In this document: positions 23,757-31,142 of the stretch, one piece after another
How positions within the stretch are numbered: position 1 is the stretch's first letter
How the letters are laid out: each line of letters starts with the position of its first letter
Assembly: GCF_000786105.1 (NCBI RefSeq)
Contig: NZ_JTEV01000011.1
Span: forward strand, 62,001 to 126,000
Direction: 5' to 3'
DNA: 64,000 bases
Origin: Bdellovibrio sp. ArHS
Lineage (GTDB): Bacteria > Bdellovibrionota > Bdellovibrionia > Bdellovibrionales > Bdellovibrionaceae
Translations under genes and position numbers: made by a program
The notes under the pieces: model-generated
The model's input: the letters and a program-made list of their open reading frames with translations, nothing else
Told to the model about the DNA's origin: nothing
The model's database searches: none

Positions 23757-24761
23757 TTACTCGTCAAGTATGTAGTTGATCGGATCGACAGCCGTTCCAT
23801 TGATTCGGACTTCGTAGTGAAGATGTGGACCCGTTGAACGACCGGTGTTTCCCACGGCCCCGACGACATCCCACTTATTCACGCGCTGACCCACCTGCAC
23901 ATAAATCTGCGACAAATGCCCAAAGCGGGTCGTTACGCCATAACCATAGTCTATGGTGATAAGTTTTCCATAAGACTCGTCATAACTTGCGAAGACAACA
24001 ACACCATCCGCTGGTGCATACACCGGCGACCCTGGAGCCGCCGCAATATCAAGACCAGCATGAAGAGCTGTTTTACCGCTGAAAGGTGAAATGCGATAAC
24101 CAAAACGAGACGTGATCCATCCTTTGGCAGGCTTCATATTCGGCGTGGAATTCAACAAACTTTGTCTTTCCGACAAGCTTTCCCATAAATCAATGACACT
24201 TTGTTCTTTTAACTGCGTTTCTTTAACCGCTTTATCAATTCGCACAACCAAAGAGGCATAGTCTTTATCCGCATTTTCGTTGGCAAGTTCGCCCATTTGA
24301 TCGTTCAGAGGTTTTTTATTGGCAAATACTTGATCCTGCGCAACCAATTCTTCAGGTTCCTGTCGCTGCTCCATCGGCTCGTATTCTTCCACTTGCTGAC
24401 CCGCTGCAGGCTTAGGTCCCATCGTCAGCTTTGTAATACGATCTTCAGCATCGACGTTGGTAATCAATTTCAACTTGGTGGTAAAGGTCTTCACGCGCTC
24501 CAAAGAGTTTTCCAGAGCACTGACCTTGCTTTCGACGACCTGGAACTGTTTGATCAGTTGGGCATTTTCAGCTTTAAGACGTTTGTTTTCCATGGCCTGC
24601 AAAAGCAAACCAAAATAATCGACCAGACCGGCCGCGAAAATGATGATGATCACCGCAGAAATGAACGACAGGGCTTTCAGCCAAGCCGCTGAGAGCACAA
24701 TCTTACGGGTTTTTCCCGTTTGATTGCTCACTATAAAAAGCGTGACCTTCTTCTTATCCAA
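23757..24761 (-). CDS. LytM/M23-family zinc endopeptidase, membrane-anchored
   Basis: A protein of 334 residues that acts in the periplasm on peptidoglycan cross-links. A short cytoplasmic N-terminus is followed by a membrane helix (about 25-50), a coiled coil (55-100), a Glu/Gln-rich linker, and the M23 domain (215-325). Zinc ligands are present: His234 and Asp238 in HAGLDI, and His315 in GPHLHYEV; His282 of GHL and His313 complete the active site, so the enzyme should be active. The anchored coiled-coil M23 architecture is used in cell division and wall remodelling, and in Bdellovibrio could also act on prey wall. It is followed 14 bases upstream by a PP2C phosphatase gene on the same strand, so the two may be cotranscribed. 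Confidence 0.92.
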   Translation of the reverse strand: MDKKKVTLFIVSNQTGKTRKIVLSAAWLKALSFISAVIIIIFAAGLVDYFGLLLQAMENKRLKAENAQLIKQFQVVESKVSALENSLERVKTFTTKLKLITNVDAEDRITKLTMGPKPAAGQQVEEYEPMEQRQEPEELVAQDQVFANKKPLNDQMGELANENADKDYASLVVRIDKAVKETQLKEQSVIDLWESLSERQSLLNSTPNMKPAKGWITSRFGYRISPFSGKTALHAGLDIAAAPGSPVYAPADGVVVFASYDESYGKLITIDYGYGVTTRFGHLSQIYVQVGQRVNKWDVVGAVGNTGRSTGPHLHYEVRINGTAVDPINYILDE

Positions 24762-24774
24762 CCTGACCTCGACT

Positions 24775-25500
24775 CTATTCGTGGAAATGCAACAACATCA
24801 CTGTCACGTTGTCGTCGCCACCATTTGCAAGTGCTTGTTCTACACAAGCTTTAACTGCTTTGTCAGGTGTATTTTGATTCAAAATTTCAGATATTCTTCC
24901 GTCTTCGACAAGACCTGAAAGACCATCTGAGCACATCAGGAAAATTTCCCCTGGGAAAATCTCTCTTTCAATAATATCGGGATAGGCATCTCGCTCATAA
25001 CCTACGCTGCGAGTAATGACATTTCGCCCCACGAATTGGCGCACTTGCTCTTCGCTCATCACTCCCGCGCGCAATTGTTCATTTAAAAGCGAGTGATCTT
25101 CCGTAATCTGCCAAAGATACGGGCGCTTGAAAAGATAGCAGCGAGAATCACCAACATTTCCAACGTACAAATGTTTGCCGCGAATATAAGCCATCACCAT
25201 GGTGGTTCCCATGCCGGCCAGTTCAGGGCGTTCATTCGCCGCTTTGTCGAAGATTCTTCTGGAAGCCTCTTCATAGCAGTTAAGGATAAGTTCACGCGGA
25301 GACTTTTTGTGTGTATCCGGTTGAAGCATGATTTCTTCAACAGTCTCCACAGCCATACTGGACGCCACTTCTCCGCCGGAATGTCCCCCCATACCATCTG
25401 CCACGATAAAGAGACCAAGCTCCCTATTGATGAGACAGGAGTCTTGATTCGAATCACGACGAAGCCCTTTATCTGTCAGATACCACGAGTCAAATTTCAT
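24775..25500 (-). CDS. PP2C-type Ser/Thr protein phosphatase
   Basis: This 241-residue cytoplasmic phosphatase removes phosphate from Ser/Thr of proteins phosphorylated by bacterial Hanks-type kinases. The metal-binding aspartates are all present: DSNQDS near residue 16, VADGMGGHSGG, VGDSRCYL, CSDGLSG and GGDDNVTVML. The ATG at 25500 matches the N-terminus of the family (tyrosine-rich strand followed by GLRRDSNQD); a longer TTG reading from 25539 adds 13 unconserved residues. Ribosome binding upstream is weak. No kinase gene is nearby. Its neighbour downstream is an M23 peptidase. Confidence 0.92.
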   Translation of the reverse strand: MKFDSWYLTDKGLRRDSNQDSCLINRELGLFIVADGMGGHSGGEVASSMAVETVEEIMLQPDTHKKSPRELILNCYEEASRRIFDKAANERPELAGMGTTMVMAYIRGKHLYVGNVGDSRCYLFKRPYLWQITEDHSLLNEQLRAGVMSEEQVRQFVGRNVITRSVGYERDAYPDIIEREIFPGEIFLMCSDGLSGLVEDGRISEILNQNTPDKAVKACVEQALANGGDDNVTVMLLHFHE

Positions 25501-25634
25501 AGATGTTTCATTTTCACCCAACAGTGACAAAGGAGTCAAAGTCTGGCCCTGGACCTGAGTCGCAATTCACGGGTCCGGTTCACCATCTTCTCAGGTTCGG
25601 GTGTCATACTACCGATAGAAAGGGGTGAGGTCGT

Positions 25635-26585
25635 ATGATGAAATCACCGTCTTTCAGAATGTATGTATTGCTATCGCTGGGATTCCACGTTTTGGTTCTT
25701 GGGACCTTCCTTATTGTGGAAAGCCTGACGCCTGAAACAAAGAAAACAGAGACGGTAAGCATTAACTTTCTGAGTCCGGAAGATCTTCAAAAAATGCAAA
25801 AAGTCGAAGAGGCTTTGAAGAAAAAGTCAGCCCTGTCGCGCAATCAGATTGTCGAACAATCTGAAACCTCAGCCAACGAAGAAGTGCCCGAGGATGCTCG
25901 CTTTCTGAGCGCCAAAAACCAAAAAGTGGCGAAACAGACTCAGGCGGCCAACCGCGGTGAATTCCAAAATATTCAGAAGTCGGCACCGCAAAAAACTGGA
26001 CCTAAGGGCGACGGCAAACAAAAAAGCGTGGCTCACTCCGAAGAATCCAAAAAGCAAATTGCCAAAGATTTGTTTAAAACTTTCGATGCAAACGAGGCCT
26101 TGGAAAGGCAAAAATTGGCAGATAAAGAATCCGGCCTGGGCGAAGGTCGAGGTGACGGCGATCAAAACACCGGGACCGGAGCGGAAACCAGTCAGACCAA
26201 TGACTATTTGAAAGACGTTAACGTCGGTTTAGAGACGGTCTTAAATACGCGCGAGTTCAAATACTATTCTTATTACAATCGCATCCGCAAACAACTTGCT
26301 CAGCATTGGGAAGGTCGCGTCCGCGACAAACTCTCCAAAATGTTCAAAGAAGGACGTGCGCCTGCGGCAACAAATCAAGATCGCATCACAAAATTAATGA
26401 TCGTTTTGAACGACAAAGGCACTCTGGTGCGCGTTCAGGTGATCAGCGATTCTGGCGTTCGTGATTTGGATGACGCCGCGATTGAAGCCTTTCGCGCGGC
26501 GGCCCCGTTTCCAAATCCGCCCAAGGGAATCGTGGAAGGTGACGGCACTGTGAAAATTCGTTGGGACTTCGTTCTAGAAACTTAG
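25635..26585 (+). CDS. TonB-like energy-transducing protein
   Basis: A protein of 316 residues with the TonB layout: a short cytoplasmic N-terminus, one uncleaved membrane helix (about 8-30, MYVLLSLGFHVLVLGTFLIV), a long periplasmic linker rich in Lys/Gln/Glu/Ala with a Gly stretch (GLGEGRGDGDQNTG), and a C-terminal TonB fold (about 225-316) ending AFRAAAPFPNPPKG...IRWDFVLE. The linker is Lys/Glu- rather than Pro-rich, closer to AgmX/TolA-like variants. There is no ExbB/ExbD pair beside it. Two ATGs (25635, 25638) are possible; GAGG at 25627 suits either. The last codons overlap the convergent kinase gene. Confidence 0.75.
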   Translation: MMKSPSFRMYVLLSLGFHVLVLGTFLIVESLTPETKKTETVSINFLSPEDLQKMQKVEEALKKKSALSRNQIVEQSETSANEEVPEDARFLSAKNQKVAKQTQAANRGEFQNIQKSAPQKTGPKGDGKQKSVAHSEESKKQIAKDLFKTFDANEALERQKLADKESGLGEGRGDGDQNTGTGAETSQTNDYLKDVNVGLETVLNTREFKYYSYYNRIRKQLAQHWEGRVRDKLSKMFKEGRAPAATNQDRITKLMIVLNDKGTLVRVQVISDSGVRDLDDAAIEAFRAAAPFPNPPKGIVEGDGTVKIRWDFVLET

Positions 26586-28573
26586 TCCGCCAAAAGCGAA
26601 CGAATATTTTCCTCTAAGAGCTTTAAATTCATCGGCTTCGTCATGTGCAGCTGAAAGCCGGCGGTCTGAGCCTGCTTGACATCGTCGTCACTCGCGTAGG
26701 CCGTCAAGGCGATCGCCGGGGTCTTCTTTCTTCCCCTCTTTTTTTCCCACGCCCGATAAAGTGTCAGAAGCTCGTAGCCGTTCAGTCCCGGCATCCCAAT
26801 ATCTGAAATAATCAAGTCATAACCCTGACTCTTTGCCGCCTCTAAAGCCTCTTCCGGACTGATATAACCAGTAACGATCGCGCCAGTTTTCCGCAAAAGT
26901 TTCAACATCAAAGCAACGGTATCTTCTGAATCATCGACGATAAGAACTTTTCTATTCGAAAGAACGGAGCTTCTGGGTTGGGGCGAGGTCGCCACAGTAT
27001 GCACATCGATTTTGGCTTCTCCTGTTTTTGCGGCGGCGACCTGACGAGCTAGCATGTAAGGTAATTTTATCGTGAAACAGGCGCCTTGATTCGGTCCGGC
27101 ACTTTCAACTTCGGCATAACCCCCGTGCAGTTCAGCAATCTGTTTAACAAGGCCCAGGCCCAACCCCAAACCCATATAGTGGCGAGATATCGATGAATCT
27201 TCCTGCCAAAATTTGCTGAAAACATAACGAAGATTCTCCCGCGCAATCCCCTTTCCTGAATCGCAAATTTTAAACTCCAATGTCGAATTTATTTTGCGCG
27301 CATGAAACTCGATCATTCCATCCCGCGGCGTAAATTTAACGGCATTGGAAAGTAAGTTCCAGAGCATTTGTTGCAATCGATGAGGATCGCCATAAAAATC
27401 CTGAAGCTCTTCGTACACCTCGGTTAGCAAATGCAAGTTCTTCGCATGGATGGCCGTCCGAAAAGATTCCAGCACCGTGCGGATGCTCTTTCGCAAATTG
27501 AAGACCGAAAGATTCAATTGCATTTTCCCTGTCACGATATACGACAAATCCAAAGTTTCCTGAATCAGTCGGGTTTCCAAGTCTAAGTTTTTTTCGATGC
27601 CCTTAATGGACTCTAGCGCTTCTTCCCCTAACGGCTGCGATGTTTTCAAAACCTCAAGATGTCCCGCAAGTATATTCAACGGCGTTCTGAGTTCGTGGGA
27701 CAGTGTCGCGATAAAATCATCTTTCTTTTGATGCGCATCCTGAAGGTCCATGATCTTCTGCTGCAACTGATTTTCCAGTCGCTTACGGACAATGAGGTAG
27801 CTCAACATATTTGCGACGGTAAAGACAAAATGAATTTGGTCCCGACTATAAAATCCCTCGTCGCGGTTGTATGCCACGATAAGCCCCAAAGCATCAGCGC
27901 CTTTACGATCCGCCAAGGGGACCAAAATTCCATATTTCAAACCTTGTTTTTGTAGCGTACCCAACAGGCTCTGAATGTCTGGGTCTGAAAAATCCGTTAA
28001 TACAGATTCGGAAGAGGCCTTAAAATTAAAGTGCTGAATCAATATATCGACATAATCTGAATGTAAATAGCTGGCCAAGACATGCCGACCGCGCTCGCGG
28101 GCTTTGGGGATGTCATCCTCATTCAAAACCAGGCGACCCAACTCTAAAAGATATTCATTCTTTTTAGATTCCAGTCGCAGCTGTCTTTCGTTCTCTTTTC
28201 TTTCAATGGAATTTAAGATAGTTCTTAAAAGAAGTTCCGCAGATAGATCCCCTTTACACAAATAGTCCTGCGCCCCTTCTTGAACGGATTTCACGGCGAT
28301 CGCCCGGTCTTCCAGTGACGACAAGACGATGATCGGCACGTTCTGCGCCCCCTGAAGAGCCCGCGATAACGTCTGGTCCAAGTCGCTGTCTGGCAGACGC
28401 AGATCCAGCAAAACCGCGTCGAATTTGCCGGCCTTCAGCTTTTCAGCCCCCAGCTTCCAAAGATCCACATGATCTATTCGGACTGAATAGTCCGAAACTC
28501 TTTTCAGATAGCGTTGAATAATATGAGCATGGGCCTCGTTATCTTCAATGAGAAGTAAGTTGAGGTTTCTCAT
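26582..28573 (-). CDS. Hybrid histidine kinase with receiver domains at both ends
   Basis: The 663-residue kinase is soluble. Order: an N-terminal receiver (1-125, phosphoacceptor Asp57 in DAVLLDLRLP); a GAF-like segment (about 145-265); a HisKA helix with His293 in FIATLSHELRTPLN; a HATPase domain with the N-box NAVKF, then DSGKGI and GLGLGLVKQ; and a C-terminal receiver (about 540-660, LIISDIGMPG, with TKP Lys). With two receivers and one kinase core it can take phosphate from, or pass it to, the small receiver protein encoded just upstream. The start overlaps the end of that gene by 29 bases, showing operon organisation. There is no membrane helix, so the signal is cytoplasmic or comes from the partner PAS kinase. 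Confidence 0.92.
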   Translation of the reverse strand: MRNLNLLLIEDNEAHAHIIQRYLKRVSDYSVRIDHVDLWKLGAEKLKAGKFDAVLLDLRLPDSDLDQTLSRALQGAQNVPIIVLSSLEDRAIAVKSVQEGAQDYLCKGDLSAELLLRTILNSIERKENERQLRLESKKNEYLLELGRLVLNEDDIPKARERGRHVLASYLHSDYVDILIQHFNFKASSESVLTDFSDPDIQSLLGTLQKQGLKYGILVPLADRKGADALGLIVAYNRDEGFYSRDQIHFVFTVANMLSYLIVRKRLENQLQQKIMDLQDAHQKKDDFIATLSHELRTPLNILAGHLEVLKTSQPLGEEALESIKGIEKNLDLETRLIQETLDLSYIVTGKMQLNLSVFNLRKSIRTVLESFRTAIHAKNLHLLTEVYEELQDFYGDPHRLQQMLWNLLSNAVKFTPRDGMIEFHARKINSTLEFKICDSGKGIARENLRYVFSKFWQEDSSISRHYMGLGLGLGLVKQIAELHGGYAEVESAGPNQGACFTIKLPYMLARQVAAAKTGEAKIDVHTVATSPQPRSSVLSNRKVLIVDDSEDTVALMLKLLRKTGAIVTGYISPEEALEAAKSQGYDLIISDIGMPGLNGYELLTLYRAWEKKRGRKKTPAIALTAYASDDDVKQAQTAGFQLHMTKPMNLKLLEENIRSLLAD

Positions 28574-29015
28574 GACTTTTCAACTGTCTGTTTAGATGAT
28601 TCCAATAGGTATTCAACTCTTGCAGCATCATTCTAAATTGGCCGCTTTCCAAAGGCTTGACCAAATAGCTGTTGGCATGATGCGAATAGGCTGCTTTTTT
28701 ATCGGCTTCAGCATCTGACGTTGTTAAAACAACGACAGGAATACTGCGAAATTCCTGATCTGATTTGATCTTCTCTAAAACTTCGTGACCGCCTTTTTTT
28801 GGTAGTTTTAAATCCAGTAAAACTAAATCCGGAACTTCTCGATTTTCAAAGGGCGGTTTTCCCTCGAAAAACATCAACGCGGCGACTCCGTCCTCGGCGC
28901 GACTGATCTGCAAGTTGGGCTCAATTCTTTTCAAAACTCGTGTAATAAAAGACGCATGGTCATCATCGTCCTCGACCAGCAGAAGATGCGTGATGCGGGA
29001 AGCAGTTGCGCTCAT
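28545..29015 (-). CDS. Single-domain response regulator (Rcp1-like)
   Basis: A 156-residue protein made of one receiver domain: acidic triad LLLVEDDDDH, phosphoacceptor Asp68 in LVLLDLKLPKKGG, Thr/Ser switch at VVVLTTSDAE, and Lys120 in LVKPL. The long loop after the second strand (FFEGKPPFENREVPD) and the extended C-terminal helix are typical of Rcp1-like regulators that pair with phytochrome-type kinases. The start ATG at 29015 forms an ATGA overlap with the stop of the upstream kinase, and a GGAAAGGGTGG site precedes it. There is no output domain, so it probably acts as a phosphate shuttle between the two neighbouring kinases. Confidence 0.9.
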   Translation of the reverse strand: MSATASRITHLLLVEDDDDHASFITRVLKRIEPNLQISRAEDGVAALMFFEGKPPFENREVPDLVLLDLKLPKKGGHEVLEKIKSDQEFRSIPVVVLTTSDAEADKKAAYSHHANSYLVKPLESGQFRMMLQELNTYWNHLNRQLKSHEKPQLTSH

Positions 29016-30496
29016 AAAACCACCCTTTCCAGGGGAAGAGACACCCAAAACTCGCTGCCATTGGGAGGCATCGATTCCACCCAGGCTTTTCCGTCATGCA
29101 ATTGCATGATCCTAGCAACAATAGCTAGGCCCACACCGGTGCCTTCCTGTTTGTTATCCAATCTTTGAAAAAGTCCGAAAATTTTTTGATGATAGACGGG
29201 ATCAATTCCGGGTCCCTGATCTTTGACGCAGATGCGGAGCTCATTATCAGTCCTTTGGGTGAAAACCCGAAGCAAAGGATCGGGTCCATCCGCCGCATAC
29301 TTTGTCACATTCATAAAAAGATTTTCGAAAACCTGATACATTCGACGCGAGTCCACGCGAATCGAATAGTCCACCCCTGCTGTTTCCACTTGAATGTTTT
29401 TGGCACTTAGAATCTCTTTTAGAGACTCTTGGACATCATCTAATAAAGACGACAAAGAAACAGTTTCATCACTCAGTTCGATGCGGCCGACTCGACTTAA
29501 TTGAAGAAGATCCTCTATCAAGTCTTTCATTCGTCGGTGCGCATTTTCCAAGCGCATCAAAGAATCATGAATTCCTTCGAAATTCTTTTCTTCGATGTCT
29601 TCTCTTAAAAAGTCCATATAGGAGGCGCTGGTGACCAACGGGGCTTTCAAATCATGGGAAACGGTATAGACAAATTGTTCCATTTCCTGATTCTTCTGTT
29701 GGACTTCTTGATAGGCTTTCTGAAGCTTCTGCTCGGTGATTTTGCGTTCGGTGATGTCGACGACGGACGCCAGAAAAAACTGCTCGCCGCCGACGGTCAT
29801 GTGGTTCAGGCCTATCTCTACAGGGATCTCCTGTCCGTCCTTTTTTAAACCTGTCAGGTCGCGGCCCGCCCCCATTCTTCTTTTTTGCGGCTCTTCGGCA
29901 AATTTTCTGCGGTGTTGCGGATGCGCCTCGCGAAAGCGTGTCGGCACCAGCACTTCCACTTCTTGTCCAATCAGCTCGCCTTTTTCATATCCGAACATTT
30001 TTTCCAAAGGTGTGTTGCTTAAAAGAATTTTGCCAAATTTATTGATCATCAGAATGCCATTGGGCACTGACTCGACGATGGTGCGAAAACGCTCTTCCTG
30101 CCGCACTCTTTCGGTAATATCCACCACGGCAGCGATCACATACATTTCGGTGCCCAAATACACATGGTTCAGGCCGATTTCGACAGGTATTTCTGAGAGG
30201 TCTTTTTTCAAAGCTGTCAGATTGCGACCCGCGCCCATTTGCCTTTTGCTGGGATGGGCCGCAAACTCGGCTCGCATTGCCGGATGCTTGTCGCGGACTG
30301 AAAATGGCACCAAAGCCTCAATTTTCTTTCCTAATAATTCATGCGGTTCATAACCGAGCATTGCTTCCAGCTCGGAGTTACACAGCATAATGTTCCCCTG
30401 TGTATTGACCAATAGAATGCCGCTAGGAACGGATTCCACAATCTTTCTTAACAAACCTTCGCTCTCATTTGGCAGTCGCAATTGATCTGGCTCCAT
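29012..30496 (-). CDS. PAS-PAS histidine kinase
   Basis: A soluble 494-residue kinase. Two PAS domains (about 15-130 and 138-251) are near duplicates: both contain the VESVPxGIL start, an LVPxxxRxxHP motif, GAGRxLTxLKKD and EIPVEIGLNH, with a period of about 120 residues. The HisKA site is His281 in FVYTVSHDLKAPLV, the catalytic domain has ENLFMNVTKYA, DQGPGI and GTGVGLAIV. It is first in a three-gene operon with a receiver and a hybrid kinase. This order (sensor kinase, Rcp1-like regulator, hybrid kinase) resembles phytochrome modules, but the GAF/PHY light-sensing part is missing, so redox or small-molecule sensing by PAS is more likely. Confidence 0.92.
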   Translation of the reverse strand: MEPDQLRLPNESEGLLRKIVESVPSGILLVNTQGNIMLCNSELEAMLGYEPHELLGKKIEALVPFSVRDKHPAMRAEFAAHPSKRQMGAGRNLTALKKDLSEIPVEIGLNHVYLGTEMYVIAAVVDITERVRQEERFRTIVESVPNGILMINKFGKILLSNTPLEKMFGYEKGELIGQEVEVLVPTRFREAHPQHRRKFAEEPQKRRMGAGRDLTGLKKDGQEIPVEIGLNHMTVGGEQFFLASVVDITERKITEQKLQKAYQEVQQKNQEMEQFVYTVSHDLKAPLVTSASYMDFLREDIEEKNFEGIHDSLMRLENAHRRMKDLIEDLLQLSRVGRIELSDETVSLSSLLDDVQESLKEILSAKNIQVETAGVDYSIRVDSRRMYQVFENLFMNVTKYAADGPDPLLRVFTQRTDNELRICVKDQGPGIDPVYHQKIFGLFQRLDNKQEGTGVGLAIVARIMQLHDGKAWVESMPPNGSEFWVSLPLERVVL

Positions 30497-30579
30497 ACTT
30501 CAAAAGTAGGACGCCCCCGATGAACGCGGCAATCAAAATGAACTTTTGTGTAAACACACACTCTATTACACCCGCGTAA

Positions 30580-30869
30580 ACTCCTCCGCTTCACCGCCAA
30601 ACTCTCTCTCGACGGAACGGCTATTACGAAAATGCTATCTTCAGAAATGAAAAAGACATTTATCGTCGTCGCAAATTGGCAGAAAGTATCAATGAACAAA
30701 TTGTCGTGGTGAGAGATCGTTTGATCGCGAACAGGCTCGTGGTTTCTTCCAATATCTTTTCCCACAGTCCGAAAAATCAGTCGCTCAGGAAGCCAATCGC
30801 AGAAATATGCGCGCCTTTTCAGACACCTCAGGTGATGACCAAGACACCTTGGCCGAGAGAGACAATTAA
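30580..30869 (+). pseudogene. Possible frameshifted small gene
   Basis: Within the 646-base interval 30497-31142, protein-like sequence runs in one frame to about 30717 (NEKDIYRRRKLAESINEQIV, then VVRD) and continues in the frame one base back from 30720 (FDREQARGFFQYLFPQSEKS, then AQEANRRNMRAFSDTSGDD) to a TAA at 30867-30869. The two parts join smoothly at GATCG-TTTGATCG, as if one T of a T-run were missing. There is no in-frame ATG in the first part, so the N-terminus is lost or not recognisable. I infer a decayed or frameshifted gene; a base-call error is also possible. The rest of the interval holds no convincing gene; a weak TTAAAT-18-TACAAT promoter for the next gene ends at 31094. Confidence 0.3.
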
Positions 30870-31142
30870 AGAAACCAAAGTAAACCTTAGCAAATATTTC
30901 AGTTTGAACGACGTATCACTTACGTAACACCTCATTTTTATTGAAGCTTTTACAGGCAAAGCCAAAACCTGCCACATCGTCGTCAGGAAACACGACTCTG
31001 ATGCTCGTCAGCCTCTTTCTTATGGCCTATGTCCAAAATAGAGCCAGAACTCTTGCTGCGGGGCTTAAATGCATGGACTCCTCCTCGGTACAATGCTAGG
31101 TTGCCAGACGCTAGAAAAGTACAAATTCCGAAGGAGATCCAC

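Noticed and set aside
29736-30353. A 205-codon plus-strand reading frame opposite the PAS kinase
   Set aside because: Long only because of the codon use of the real gene; the duplicated PAS gives it an apparent internal repeat.
30676-30927. An 83-codon plus-strand reading frame taken as an intact gene
   Set aside because: Only its first 14 codons look coding; the rest reads better in another frame, so it is listed as a frameshifted remnant.
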